Of a DNA stretch of 64,000 nucleotides, positions 20,309 to 29,337 are shown one piece after another; the first letter of the stretch is position 1, and each line of letters begins with the position of its first letter. The position numbers and the translations under genes were made by a program. Source of the stretch: Verrucomicrobiota bacterium (GTDB lineage: Bacteria; Verrucomicrobiota; Verrucomicrobiia; Opitutales; UBA953); assembly GCA_016871415.1 (NCBI GenBank), contig VHDL01000002.1:62001-126000 (forward strand), in the 5' to 3' direction. The notes beneath the pieces were generated by a model. It did not search any database, was not told the origin of the DNA, and saw only the letters and a program-made list of their open reading frames with translations.

Positions 20309-21064
20309 ATGGCCGCCAAGCCGGGCAGGATCCGCGCCGACGAGCTCCTCGTGAGGCTGGGCCTCGCGCCCTCCCGCGCCGCCGCCCAGGCGATCATCCT
20401 CGCGGGCAAGGTCCGTTCCGGTCCCGACAGCGTGATCCAGAAGTCCTCGCAGTCGCTCCCCGAGGACGTCCTGCTCACGGTGGAGCGTCCGCCGCGCTTC
20501 GTCTCACGCGGAGGCGAGAAGCTCGAAGGCGCGCTCGACCATTTCGGAATCTCCGTCGAAGGCCTGCACGGGCTGGACGTCGGAGCCTCGACGGGAGGGT
20601 TCACGGACTGCCTGCTCCAGCGCGGCGCCGCCTCGGTCACCTGCGTCGACGTGGGCACGGGCCAGCTGCACGCCAAACTGCGTTCCGACGCCCGGGTCAC
20701 GAGCTTCGAGAAGTTCAACGCGCGCGACCTGCCCGCGGCGAAGTTGCCCCATGAGCGCTACGGCGTCGTGGTGATGGACCTCTCCTTCATCTCGCTCACG
20801 CACGTTCTCCCGGCGGCCTGGTCACGCACGGCCCCCGGCGGCCGGCTCATCGCGCTCATCAAGCCCCAGTTCGAGGCCACCAAGGCGGAGGCGGACAAGG
20901 GCAGGGGGGTCATCCGCGATCCCGCCATCCACGCCCGGGCGGTCGCCGCCCTCAGCGAGGCCGGGCGCGCGCTTCCGGGCGCCACGTTGCTCGGCGTGAT
21001 TCCCTCGCCCATCGAGGGCGGCGAGGGCAACAAGGAGTTCCTGATGGGCCTTTCAAAGGCCTGA
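20309..21064 (+). CDS. tlyA: TlyA-family rRNA 2'-O-methyltransferase
   Basis: TlyA proteins methylate the 2'-OH of C1409 (16S) and/or C1920 (23S), which affects subunit joining and capreomycin sensitivity; the hemolysin label is historical. The 251-residue product has an N-terminal S4 RNA-binding domain ([19 protein letters not shown]) and an FtsJ-type Rossmann domain ([25 protein letters not shown]). The K-D-K-E tetrad is visible ([31 protein letters not shown]). It is likely co-transcribed with thiG. Confidence 0.95.
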   Translation: MAAKPGRIRADELLVRLGLAPSRAAAQAIILAGKVRSGPDSVIQKSSQSLPEDVLLTVERPPRFVSRGGEKLEGALDHFGISVEGLHGLDVGASTGGFTDCLLQRGAASVTCVDVGTGQLHAKLRSDARVTSFEKFNARDLPAAKLPHERYGVVVMDLSFISLTHVLPAAWSRTAPGGRLIALIKPQFEATKAEADKGRGVIRDPAIHARAVAALSEAGRALPGATLLGVIPSPIEGGEGNKEFLMGLSKA

Positions 21065-21158
21065 AGGGCGTCTTTTCCTCGGAATAACGCCATTAACCCC
21101 GCTTTCTGGTCACTTCTGCCTTGCCCAAAGTTTCGCTGGCCTTACTTCCAACCCTCCC

Positions 21159-21353
21159 ATGACCACCGAAGGCAAGCTCAAGCGCTCCCGCAATCCGCTC
21201 GACTACGATTTCACCGAGCCGGAAGCCCTGACCCGCTACGTCACCGAGACCGGCAAGATCCTGCCCCGCAAGCTCACCGGCCTCACCGCCAAGCAGCAGC
21301 GTCACATCGCCAAGGCCATCAAGCGCGCGCGCAACATGGTCACGATGAAGTGA
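21159..21353 (+). CDS. rpsR: 30S ribosomal protein S18
   Basis: S18 binds S6 and 16S rRNA on the platform of the small subunit. The 64-residue protein carries [20 protein letters not shown] and the highly conserved [17 protein letters not shown]. It lies 94 bases after tlyA and ends in a strong terminator. S6 and L9, its usual partners, are not adjacent, so it is encoded alone here. Confidence 0.97.
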   Translation: MTTEGKLKRSRNPLDYDFTEPEALTRYVTETGKILPRKLTGLTAKQQRHIAKAIKRARNMVTMK

Positions 21354-21374
21354 CCCGGGCCGCGTGTCGTCCCC

Positions 21375-21400
21375 AGGCCGCCACCAAGGCGGCCTTTTTT
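21375..21400 (+). terminator. strong rho-independent terminator after rpsR
   Basis: A perfect 8-bp stem (AGGCCGCC/GGCGGCCT) with loop ACCAA, followed immediately by a run of T residues. It is the clearest intrinsic terminator in the window. Confidence 0.93.
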
Positions 21401-21453
21401 CGGTCCGTACTTGGCAGGATGGGAGGTTGCCCCGGCTCCGTGGGCAGGGATAG

Positions 21454-22476
21454 ATGGGAGCGACCTTCACGCACGGCACATCCAATCTCTGCGTCTTGAC
21501 CGACTCCATCCCCAGTCCGCTTCCCGCCACGCCCGAGGGCCTGGCCCGCGCCGCGTCCTTGCTGCGTGCCGGGGAGTGCGTGGCCCTGCCGACTGAGACG
21601 GTGTACGGTCTGGCCGCCGACGCGCTCAATCCTGAGGCCGCGGCCAAGGTCTTCGCCATCAAGGGCCGCCCATTGATCGACCCGCTCATCGTCCACGTGC
21701 CGGACCTGGACGCGCTCGCCCGCGTGGCCGAGCCGGATCCACAGCTCACCGCCCTCGCGCTGCTCTGGCCGGGTCCGCTCACCGTCGTGTTGCGTCGACG
21801 CAAGTCGGTGCCCGACGTGATCACCGCCGGACAGGACACGGTCGCCGTCCGCATCCCGGCGCACCCCGTCCTGCGCGAGGTGCTCCGCCTGTCAGGTCTG
21901 GCGCTCGCCGCCCCCAGCGCCAATCCCTTCGGTTACGTCAGCCCCACGCGGGCGTCCCACGTGCGCGACTCGCTCGGTGCACGCTGCCCTTGGATCGTCG
22001 ACGGCGGACCTTGCGAGCACGGCGTCGAGTCCACCATCGTGGACCTCTCCGTCCCCGGTGTGGCGCGTCTGCTACGCCCCGGCCCGGTACCCTTGGAGCG
22101 ACTCAAGACCCTGCTCGGTGAAGTCTCGGTCGTCGGGCGCACCGCCAATCCGTCAGCTGCGCAGGCCGCTCCCGGCATGCTCGAACGTCACTACAGTCCG
22201 GGCACGCGCCTGCGGCTGTTTGCCGCCGGCGGCGACCCGGGTCCCGTCGGATCCGGAGAGGCCGTGATGTTTCTCGGCCGGCGCGCCGGCTTCACGGGTC
22301 CCGCCGTCTTCCACCTCTCCGAGGACGGCTCCGTCGAGGAGGCTGCGCGCAACCTCTTCGACCTCCTCCGGCGACTCGATGCGCGCGGACTCGCACTCAT
22401 CCACGCCGAGCTTGCGCCTCCGGCCGGCGTCGGCGCCGCTTTCAACGACCGGCTCACGCGCGCCGCCGCCCGCTGA
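21454..22476 (+). CDS. sua5: L-threonylcarbamoyladenylate synthase (Sua5 type)
   Basis: This enzyme makes threonylcarbamoyl-AMP from Thr, bicarbonate and ATP for the t6A37 modification of ANN-decoding tRNAs. The 340-residue product has the YrdC domain (LPTETVYGLAADAL, IKGRPLIDPLIVHV, WPGPLTVVL, AVRIPAHPVLREVL, APSANPFGYVSPT, STIVDLS) and the extra C-terminal Sua5 domain after PGMLERHYSP. This is the long version rather than the short TsaC. It overlaps nothing and is two bases from prmC. Confidence 0.95.
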   Translation: MGATFTHGTSNLCVLTDSIPSPLPATPEGLARAASLLRAGECVALPTETVYGLAADALNPEAAAKVFAIKGRPLIDPLIVHVPDLDALARVAEPDPQLTALALLWPGPLTVVLRRRKSVPDVITAGQDTVAVRIPAHPVLREVLRLSGLALAAPSANPFGYVSPTRASHVRDSLGARCPWIVDGGPCEHGVESTIVDLSVPGVARLLRPGPVPLERLKTLLGEVSVVGRTANPSAAQAAPGMLERHYSPGTRLRLFAAGGDPGPVGSGEAVMFLGRRAGFTGPAVFHLSEDGSVEEAARNLFDLLRRLDARGLALIHAELAPPAGVGAAFNDRLTRAAAR

Positions 22477-22478
22477 CC

Positions 22479-23327
22479 GTGCAGACCCTGCTCGAGGCCC
22501 TCCGCAAGTCCGCGGACTTCCTCGCCCGCAAGGGTCTGGGGCGGCCGCGCCTCGAGGCCGAGCACGTCTTCGCCGCCGCGCTCGGCCTCAAGCGCCTCGA
22601 CCTCTACCTGCAGTTCGAACGTCCGCTCACCGCGGAAGAGGAGGCCAGCCTGCGCGGACTTATCGTGCGCCGAGGTAACCGCGAGCCGCTTCAGCACGTC
22701 GCGGGGCGGACCGGTTTCCGCTCGCTCACGCTGCGGTGCGACCGCCGCGCCCTAATCCCGCGGCCCGAGACCGAGGAGCTCGTCGACTTCGCCCTGACCC
22801 TCTTCCCGGCCGACCGGGCCGTGCGCGTCCTCGACCTCGGCACGGGCGCCGGCGCCATCGCGCTCGCGCTCGCCGCGGAGCGCCCCGGATGGAAGGTGGC
22901 CGCCGTCGACCGCTCCGAGGATGCGCTCGCGCTCGCCCGTGAGAACGCCGAGGCCTGCGGGCTCGCTTCGCGCGTCGACTTCGGGCGTTCCGACTGGTTC
23001 TCGGAGGTGCGTGACCGCTACGACCTGATCGTCTCCAATCCGCCCTACCTCACCGAGACGGAACTGGCCTCGGCCGAGCCTGAAGTTCGTGAACATGATC
23101 CCAGGTCGGCGCTCGTCGCCGCGGAGGAAGGCCTCGCGGACCTGCGGCGCATCCTGACCGGGGCCGTCGGGTTCCTCGGGCCCGGAGGCTGGGTGATCCT
23201 CGAGACCGGCGTAGACCATCATGCGGCCCTGGCCTCGTTGTCCGCCGAGCTCGGCTATGCCGAGGCGGCGGGCCTGCCCGACCTTTCCGGACGGCCCCGC
23301 TTCTGGAAAGCCCGCCGCGGGCCCTGA
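22479..23327 (+). CDS. prmC: peptide chain release factor N5-glutamine methyltransferase
   Basis: PrmC methylates the Gln of the GGQ motif in release factors RF1/RF2. The 282-residue product has the N-terminal helical domain (RLEAEHVFAAALGLKRLDLY, REPLQHVAGRTGFRSL), the RPETEELVDFAL motif, the SAM site LDLGTGAGAIALALA and the catalytic NPPYLTETEL. It starts at GTG two bases after the sua5 stop, so the two translation-related genes are coupled. Confidence 0.96.
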   Translation: MQTLLEALRKSADFLARKGLGRPRLEAEHVFAAALGLKRLDLYLQFERPLTAEEEASLRGLIVRRGNREPLQHVAGRTGFRSLTLRCDRRALIPRPETEELVDFALTLFPADRAVRVLDLGTGAGAIALALAAERPGWKVAAVDRSEDALALARENAEACGLASRVDFGRSDWFSEVRDRYDLIVSNPPYLTETELASAEPEVREHDPRSALVAAEEGLADLRRILTGAVGFLGPGGWVILETGVDHHAALASLSAELGYAEAAGLPDLSGRPRFWKARRGP

Positions 23328-23381
23328 CCGGCTTCATCCCGTCCTTGCCCGACAGGGTGCCTTGCGTCTTAAGTCTGCCTT

Positions 23382-24908
23382 ATGTCGCAGCCCGGAGCCA
23401 AGCCGAAGTCCGCCATCACCCCGACCCGCGCCGAGGACTACCCCGAGTGGTACCTCCAGGTCATCCGGGCCGCCGAGCTCGCCGAGAACAGCCCCGTGCG
23501 CGGTTGCATGGTCATCAAGCCCTGGGGCTACGCACTGTGGGAGAACATCCAGCGCGACCTCGACGCCCTCTTCAAGGAGACCGGCCACGTCAACGCGTAC
23601 TTCCCCCTCTTCATCCCCGTCAGCTACATCCGGAAGGAGGCCGCACACGTGGACGGCTTCGCCAAGGAGTGCGCCGTCGTCACCCATTCGCGACTCGAGG
23701 CCGGACCAGACGGCAAGCTCGTCCCCGGCGGCGAGCTCGAGGAGCCCCTCATCGTTCGACCCACTTCGGAGACCATCATCGGCGAGACCTACGCCAAATG
23801 GGTGCAGTCCTACCGCGACCTGCCCATCCTCATCAACCAGTGGGCCAACGTTGTGCGCTGGGAGATGCGCACCCGCCTGTTCCTCCGCACCGCGGAGTTC
23901 CTCTGGCAGGAAGGGCACACCGTCCACGCCACCGAGGCCGAGGCGGTCGAGGAGACCCACCGTATGCTCGAGGTGTACGCCGACTTCGCGGAGAACTACA
24001 TGGCGATGCCCGTCATCAAGGGCCGCAAGACCGAGGGTGAGCGCTTCCCGGGCGCCGTCGACACGCTCTGCATCGAGTCGATGATGCAGGACCGTAAGGC
24101 CCTCCAGGCCGGCACCTCGCACCATCTCGGCCAGAACTTCGCCAAGTCCTGCAACATCCAGTTCCAGGACGCCCTGGGCGTGCAGCAGTTCGCGCACACC
24201 ACCTCCTGGGGCGTTTCCACGCGCCTCATCGGCGGCATGATCATGACGCACTCCGATGACGACGGCTTCGTCGCCCCGCCCCGGCTGGCGCCGCAACATG
24301 TCGTCATCTGCCCGATCTACAAGGACGAGGTCGGCAAGGCCGACATCCTCGCCTACTGCCAGTCGTTGCAGAAGGAGCTCTCCGCGCAGCGCTTCCACGA
24401 CCGCAAGGTCGTCGTGACCGTCGACAACCGCGACATCCGCGGCGGCGACAAGGCCTGGGGCTGGATCAAGAAGGGCGTCCCGCTGCGCGTCGAGGTCGGC
24501 CCGCGTGACTTCGCCGCCGGCTCCGTCTTCGTCGCCCGCCGCGACACCGGTGAGAAGGCTGGGGTCCCGCGCGTCGAGTTCGTCGCCACCCTCGTCCAGC
24601 GCCTGCAGGCCATTCAGGACAACCTCCTAGCCCGCGCCAAGGCGCACCGCGCTGCCAACACCCGGGTGATCGACACCTGGGACGAGCTCAAGGCCTATTT
24701 CACGGCAAAGAATCCGGAGCGCCCCGAGGTGCACGGCGGATTCGCGCTGTGCCACTGGAACGGCTCGAAGGAGGTCGAACGTCGCCTGAAGGAGGAGCTC
24801 AAGGTCACGATCCGCTGCATCCCGCTCGACGCCAAGGACGAGCCGGGCAAGTGCGTCGTCACCAGCGAGCCCAGCCCGCGTCGCGTGGTGATGGCGAAGG
24901 CTTACTGA
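23382..24908 (+). CDS. proS: prolyl-tRNA synthetase, archaeal/eukaryotic type (type 3)
   Basis: This enzyme charges tRNA-Pro. The 508-residue class II synthetase shows motif 1 (VNAYFPLFIPVS), the TSETIIGETYAKW strand, motif 2 around WEMRTRLFLRTAEFLWQEGHT and motif 3 (GGMIMTHSDDDG). It is the short form without the INS editing insert of E. coli ProRS and ends in the type-3 C-terminal domain with a final Tyr (VVMAKAY). Members of this type are known from archaea, eukaryotes and scattered bacteria. A hairpin overlaps its stop codon. Confidence 0.97.
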   Translation: MSQPGAKPKSAITPTRAEDYPEWYLQVIRAAELAENSPVRGCMVIKPWGYALWENIQRDLDALFKETGHVNAYFPLFIPVSYIRKEAAHVDGFAKECAVVTHSRLEAGPDGKLVPGGELEEPLIVRPTSETIIGETYAKWVQSYRDLPILINQWANVVRWEMRTRLFLRTAEFLWQEGHTVHATEAEAVEETHRMLEVYADFAENYMAMPVIKGRKTEGERFPGAVDTLCIESMMQDRKALQAGTSHHLGQNFAKSCNIQFQDALGVQQFAHTTSWGVSTRLIGGMIMTHSDDDGFVAPPRLAPQHVVICPIYKDEVGKADILAYCQSLQKELSAQRFHDRKVVVTVDNRDIRGGDKAWGWIKKGVPLRVEVGPRDFAAGSVFVARRDTGEKAGVPRVEFVATLVQRLQAIQDNLLARAKAHRAANTRVIDTWDELKAYFTAKNPERPEVHGGFALCHWNGSKEVERRLKEELKVTIRCIPLDAKDEPGKCVVTSEPSPRRVVMAKAY

Positions 24909-24924
24909 TCGGCGCGGCCGATCA
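24906..24924. terminator. perfect hairpin overlapping the proS stop codon
   Basis: TGATCGGC, loop GCG, GCCGATCA: an 8-bp perfect stem whose first three bases are the proS TGA. No T-run follows. Instead a G-rich hexamer repeat starts two bases later, in the gap between convergent proS and xseA. It may act as a transcript end or stabiliser. Confidence 0.6.
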
Positions 24925-24926
24925 GA

Positions 24927-24958
24927 GGGACAGGGACAGGGGCAGGGACAGGGGCGGG
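24927..24958 (+). repeat. G-rich hexamer tandem repeat with G-quadruplex potential
   Basis: Six G-tracts of three or four G start at 24927, 24933, 24939, 24945, 24951 and 24956, separated by ACA, CA or C. The first five are in strict 6-base register (units GGGACA and GGGGCA). The spacing satisfies the G3+N1-7 rule for an intramolecular G-quadruplex on the plus strand. The minus strand is correspondingly C-rich, near the end of the xseA transcript. Confidence 0.85.
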
Positions 24959-24974
24959 AGTCCGGCGGAGCGTG

Positions 24975-26165
24975 TCAGGCGCCGGTGGCGTCGGCCTCGC
25001 CGTCCTTGAACCTGATGCGCAGCGCCTTGCCCTTGCGCACGTTCTTCGCCTTGGACACCACCTTGCCGTCCGCGTCGCGCACGATGGCGTAGCCGCGGGC
25101 GAGCGTGGATTCGAAGCCCGCCGAACGCAGGCGTTTCTCCAGCTGCGCGACCCGTTCCCGCGCGACCTGCAGGCGGGCCGAAGGCGAGAGCCGGTGAAGT
25201 TCGCCGGACAGTTCCGCCAGCCGGTGACGGCGTTCTGCCAGTAGCTCCTCTGCCGCGCCGTCGAGGCGTTCCGCCAGCAGGTCGAGGTCCTGGAACAGTT
25301 CGCGAAGGCGTGCCTGGGGCGAGAGCCGCGCCAGTTCCACCGCCAGCAGTCGCACCCGCTCGCGGAGGCGCGCCTGTCCGGAGGCGATGAGTTCCGCCGC
25401 CGCGGTCGGCGTCTCCGCGCGCACGTCCGCCGCGAAGTCGCACAGCGTGAAGTCCGTCTGGTGGCCCACCGCGGAGATGACCGGCGCAGCGCTCGCCACG
25501 ACCGCACGCACCACCTTCTCGTCGTTGAATCCCCAGAGGTCCTCCATCGAACCGCCGCCCCGCCCCACCACCACGATGTCGACGTCGGGAATCTCGTTGG
25601 CGCGCTCCAGACCCTCCGCAACGGATCCCGGGCAGGTGTCGCCCTGCACCTTCACCGGCACCAGCCAGGCGTGGCCGGACCAGCCGCGCGTGCGCAGCAC
25701 TTCCGTGAAGTCGTGCCACACGGCCCCTTGGGCCGACGTCACGAAGGCGACCACCTTCGGGCGTTCGGGGAGCGGCCGCTTCCTCGCCTCGTCGAAGAGG
25801 CCCTCGGCGGCCAGCCGCGCCTGCAGCTCCTTAAACTTCCTGAACAGGTCGCCTTCGCCCTCGGGCCGGACCGTATCTACGATCAGCGAGAGCTTGCCCG
25901 TCTTACCATAGAAGTCCGCCTTGCCGCGGAGCACCACCCGCATCCCGTCGCCCAGGGCCGTCCTCAGCCAGCGCGCCTGGTTGGCGTAAAGCACGCAGGA
26001 AACCGTCGAGGTCTCGTCCTTGAGCGTGAAGTAGTGGTGTCCTGAGGCGGCGTAGTGCCTGTGGCCGGAGACCTCGCCCGCGACTTCCAGCGTCCCCATC
26101 GCCGACACGTGGCCCTTGAGGACCGCGGCCAGCTCGGTGACGGACAGGGGGGCGGACTTGGCCAT
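24975..26165 (-). CDS. xseA: exodeoxyribonuclease VII large subunit
   Basis: XseA with XseB degrades single-stranded DNA from both ends in repair. The 396-residue product has an N-terminal OB fold (LEVAGEVSGHRHYAASGH, FTLKDETSTVSCVLY), the catalytic core (KVVAFVTSAQGAVWHDF, IVVVGRGGGSMEDLWGFNDE, VISAVGHQTDFTLCDFAADVRA) and a C-terminal coiled-coil region. The small subunit XseB is not adjacent. It is divergent from the dehydrogenase at 26256. Confidence 0.96.
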   Translation of the reverse strand: MAKSAPLSVTELAAVLKGHVSAMGTLEVAGEVSGHRHYAASGHHYFTLKDETSTVSCVLYANQARWLRTALGDGMRVVLRGKADFYGKTGKLSLIVDTVRPEGEGDLFRKFKELQARLAAEGLFDEARKRPLPERPKVVAFVTSAQGAVWHDFTEVLRTRGWSGHAWLVPVKVQGDTCPGSVAEGLERANEIPDVDIVVVGRGGGSMEDLWGFNDEKVVRAVVASAAPVISAVGHQTDFTLCDFAADVRAETPTAAAELIASGQARLRERVRLLAVELARLSPQARLRELFQDLDLLAERLDGAAEELLAERRHRLAELSGELHRLSPSARLQVARERVAQLEKRLRSAGFESTLARGYAIVRDADGKVVSKAKNVRKGKALRIRFKDGEADATGA

Positions 26166-26255
26166 GCCCTCATGGTGGGGTCACGTCCCACCGTTTCAAT
26201 GACGCCCTGCATCTTTGCGCTTTCCGTACCCTGTGCCCTCGCAACGATGCATTCC

Positions 26256-27113
26256 ATGCGTATCGGGTTCGTCGGCGCGGGGGTGATGGGCGCCAGCATG
26301 GCCGGCCATCTCCTCCGCGCTGGGCATGAACTCGTCGTGCACACGCGCACGCGCGCCAAGGCGGAACCCCTGCTCGCCGCCGGCGCCCGCTGGGCCGACT
26401 CCGCCGCCGAGGCGGCCGAGGGAGCGGAGGCCGCCTTCTCGATGGTGGGCTATCCTGCTGACGTCGAGGAGGTCTGGCGGGGATTCATGTCGGCCGCGCC
26501 CCGCGGCTGCCTGCTGGTGGACATGACTACGTCCAGTCCCGCGCTCGCACGCCGTCTCGCGACGGCGGCCGTCGCGTGCGGGCTGCGTCCGCTGGACGCC
26601 CCCGTCTCCGGAGGCGACAGGGGCGCGCGTGAGGCGACGCTCACCGTCATGACCGGCGGCGCCGAGGAGCACCATCGGGCCGCCGACCCCCTGCTGGCGC
26701 ACATGGGCCGTACAATCGAGCGCCTCGGCGGCCCAGGGGCCGGCCAGCTCTGCAAGCTCGCCAACCAGATCGCGGTGGCGTCGGGCATGGTCGCCATGAC
26801 CGAGACCCTGGCGTTCGCCAAGGCCGTCGGACTCGATCTCGCCGCGGTCCATCGCACCGTCTCCGGCGGCGCCGCCGGCAGCTGGCCCATGACCAACCTC
26901 GCGCCGCGCGTCCTGCGCGGCGACTTCGCCCCCGGGTTCTACGTTAAGCACCTCGTCAAGGACCTTGGACTCGCCCTCGACACCGCGCGGGAGGCCGGCG
27001 TTGAACTGCCCGGTCTCAAGCTGGCCGCGCGGCTGTATGACCGCGTCGTGGCTGCGGGCGACGGCGACCTCGGCACGCAGGCCCTAGCGCGGCGCTACTT
27101 CGCGCTGGCCTGA
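26256..27113 (+). CDS. beta-hydroxyacid dehydrogenase (3-hydroxyisobutyrate dehydrogenase family)
   Basis: The 285-residue NAD(P)-dependent enzyme has the Rossmann motif MRIGFVGAGVMGASMAGHLL, the substrate loop DAPVSGGDRGAREATLTVM, and the catalytic Lys in GPGAGQLCKLANQI. The C-terminal pattern FYVKHLVKDLGLAL is also canonical. The family includes 3-hydroxyisobutyrate, tartronate semialdehyde and glyoxylate/succinic semialdehyde reductases; the exact substrate cannot be read from sequence. The in-frame ATG at 26247 is an alternative start. It ends three bases before the convergent pyk gene. Confidence 0.92.
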   Translation: MRIGFVGAGVMGASMAGHLLRAGHELVVHTRTRAKAEPLLAAGARWADSAAEAAEGAEAAFSMVGYPADVEEVWRGFMSAAPRGCLLVDMTTSSPALARRLATAAVACGLRPLDAPVSGGDRGAREATLTVMTGGAEEHHRAADPLLAHMGRTIERLGGPGAGQLCKLANQIAVASGMVAMTETLAFAKAVGLDLAAVHRTVSGGAAGSWPMTNLAPRVLRGDFAPGFYVKHLVKDLGLALDTAREAGVELPGLKLAARLYDRVVAAGDGDLGTQALARRYFALA

Positions 27114-27116
27114 GCG

Positions 27117-28541
27117 TCAGTCCGCGGGGACGGCGCGCAGCTGCACGCTGTCGATGACCTCCGGACCCAGGATGACGTTGGTCACGATGACCATCATCTG
27201 GCCCGGCTGGCACCGGCCCGCGTCGCGGAGCCGACGTAGTGCCGCGACCACGTTGTCGTTGGCGCGCGGTGTGAACTCGGTGAGGAACGACTCGACGCCC
27301 CAGAGCAGCGACATCTTCCGGTGCACCAGCGGATCCTCCATGAAGGCGTAGACCGGCACGCCGACCGCGCGCATTGCGGACAGGTTGCGGGGCACGTCGC
27401 CGTTGCGCGTAAAGGCCACCACGCCCGCGCCGGGGATGTCCTGGGCGAGGCCCGCCGCGGCACGGAGCAGCTTGATCTTCGGAGATTCGTCCGCCTGTTC
27501 GTCCGCGAGGCGGCGGGGCAGGGTGCGTTCGACCGTGGCGGCGATGCGCGCCATCACCTCGACGCACCTCACCGGGTGCCGTCCCGTCGTGGTCTCGCCC
27601 GAGAGCATAACCGAGTCCGCCCTTTCCAGCGCGGCGTTGGCGACGTCGGTCACCTCGGCCCGCGTGGGCACCGGCGCGTGGATCATCGACTCCAGCATGT
27701 GCGTCGCGACGATCACGGGCTTGCGGGCCGCGATTGACATCGTCACGGCGCGTCGCTGCACCAGGGGCAGGGTCTCGTAGGGGATCTCGATGCCGAGGTC
27801 GCCGCGGGCCACCATGAGGGCATCGGCCTCCTTCAGGATGTTGCCCAGGTGCTCGATTGCGGACTGGTCCTCGATCTTGGCGATGATGCCGGCCTTGGAG
27901 CCGTGCTTGGTGAGCAGTGCGCGCAACGTGGCCACGTCGGCCGCCGCGCGTACGAAGGACAGCGCGTAGAAGTCCACGCCCAGCTCGCAGCCCACGGCCA
28001 CGTCGGCGCGGTCCTTGTCGGTGAGCGCGGGGAGGTCGACCTTGACCCCGGGCAGGTTGACGTGACGGCGGCTGCCGAGCGGGCCGGGCTGCTCGACCTT
28101 GCAGCGCAGGCGGTCCTTGCGGACTTCGGTCACGCGCAGCTGGATGAGCCCGTTGTCCACGAGGACGAGCCCTCCCACGGGCACGACCGAGACGATTTTC
28201 GGATAGTTGGTCGGGATGGCCAGTGTGCCGCTCTCGGTCGGCGCGTCGGCCGAGCCGAGTACGTCCGCCGTCTGTCCGGCCGTCAGCAGGATGGGCTCGG
28301 AGCGTGAGCCCGTGCGGATCTCGGGTCCCTTGATGTCCATCATCACGCCGAGTTCGCGGCCTGACTTGCGTCCAACCTCGCGGACCCGCTGCACCGTGCG
28401 ACGCACCCATTCGTGGTCGGCGTGGGCCATGTTGAGCCGCACCACGTCCCCGCCCGCCGCGATCACGGCCGCCAGCGTCTCCTCCGATTCGGTCGCAGGC
28501 CCGATGGTGAAGGTGATCCGGGTGTGACGAAGCGAATGCAC
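27117..28541 (-). CDS. pyk: pyruvate kinase
   Basis: Pyruvate kinase converts phosphoenolpyruvate and ADP to pyruvate and ATP. The 474-residue product has TFTIGPATES, DIKGPEIRTG, FVRAAADV, IIAKIEDQSAIEHL, MVARGDLGIEIPYE, VIVATHMLESMI and DSVMLSGETTTGRHP, in order. Deviations from common sequences are LNMAHADHE where NFSHG is usual, and ATHMLESM for ATQMLESM. The domain order (barrel, B domain, C domain) is complete. Confidence 0.95.
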   Translation of the reverse strand: MHSLRHTRITFTIGPATESEETLAAVIAAGGDVVRLNMAHADHEWVRRTVQRVREVGRKSGRELGVMMDIKGPEIRTGSRSEPILLTAGQTADVLGSADAPTESGTLAIPTNYPKIVSVVPVGGLVLVDNGLIQLRVTEVRKDRLRCKVEQPGPLGSRRHVNLPGVKVDLPALTDKDRADVAVGCELGVDFYALSFVRAAADVATLRALLTKHGSKAGIIAKIEDQSAIEHLGNILKEADALMVARGDLGIEIPYETLPLVQRRAVTMSIAARKPVIVATHMLESMIHAPVPTRAEVTDVANAALERADSVMLSGETTTGRHPVRCVEVMARIAATVERTLPRRLADEQADESPKIKLLRAAAGLAQDIPGAGVVAFTRNGDVPRNLSAMRAVGVPVYAFMEDPLVHRKMSLLWGVESFLTEFTPRANDNVVAALRRLRDAGRCQPGQMMVIVTNVILGPEVIDSVQLRAVPAD

Positions 28542-28630
28542 GTCTTAATGAGTGGAAATGACGCGGCGGCGAGGCAAGGAAAAGTGCCCCTGGTCATTAC
28601 TTCATGTGGCGCAGGCTGTTGCGTCGCGGT

Positions 28631-29308
28631 TCAGGGACGCAGGCGGGCGATGACGTCGCGTCGGGCCTTCATGCGCGTCTCGAAGAACGTCACCTGCTCG
28701 AACGGCCAGGGCTCGTCGGGCAGGATTTCCCATCGCGGGTGCCCGGTGACGGCTACGCAGGTCCATGCATGGTAGTCCTCGTCGTCGGTGCGGAAGTGCA
28801 GGCGAGCGTCCGGCGCCGACCTCTCCGCCAGCGCCGTTAGGCTCTCCGGTTGCACGAAACGGTTCTTGCGGTGCTTCTTCTTCGGCCAGGGGTCGGGGTA
28901 GAGGATGAAGGTGTTCGCGATGCGCGCGTCCGCGGGGAGCGCGTCGAGGAACTCGGAGGCCTCCGCCTTCAGGAACGCGACATTAGTCAGCCCCGCCTTC
29001 TCCTTCTTGCGGAGCGCCTTCTCCACCCGGCCCGAGATCAGGTCGATGCCCACGCAGGCCTCCTGCGGCCGGTCCGCTGCGTAGGCCGCGAGCCAATGGC
29101 CGTGTCCGCTGCCGAGCTCGAAAGTAAAGGTTTCGCGGTCGGCCAGCGTCGAGGCCAGCGTGCCGGCCAGCAGCCGCACCCGGTCCGCCCGGCGGGCCTC
29201 CGCCCAGTCCCTGCCCATGACCTTGCCCGTGCGCATGACGCAGGAAGGCTTCGTCCGGCGGGGAAGGCAAGGCGTAGGCGGAACCGCTGGGAATAACTCG
29301 TCCTTCAC
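28631..29308 (-). CDS. trmB: tRNA (guanine-N7)-methyltransferase
   Basis: TrmB methylates G46 in the variable loop of tRNAs. The 225-residue product has the SAM site FELGSGHGHWLAAYA, GIDLISGRVEKAL and the diagnostic YPDPWPKKKHRKNRFVQPE. It probably starts at the GTG at 29308; an ATG 24 codons later (MRTGKVMGRDW) would remove a poorly conserved leader and is a fair alternative. It is divergent from the unknown gene at 29338. Confidence 0.94.
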   Translation of the reverse strand: MKDELFPAVPPTPCLPRRTKPSCVMRTGKVMGRDWAEARRADRVRLLAGTLASTLADRETFTFELGSGHGHWLAAYAADRPQEACVGIDLISGRVEKALRKKEKAGLTNVAFLKAEASEFLDALPADARIANTFILYPDPWPKKKHRKNRFVQPESLTALAERSAPDARLHFRTDDEDYHAWTCVAVTGHPRWEILPDEPWPFEQVTFFETRMKARRDVIARLRP

Positions 29309-29337
29309 TCCCGCCCCGGCCTGGCGTCTCCTGCCGC

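Noticed and set aside
26174-26196. GGTGGG/CCCACC short hairpin in the xseA-dehydrogenase gap
   Set aside because: Only six base pairs, single occurrence and in a divergent promoter region; not distinguishable from chance.
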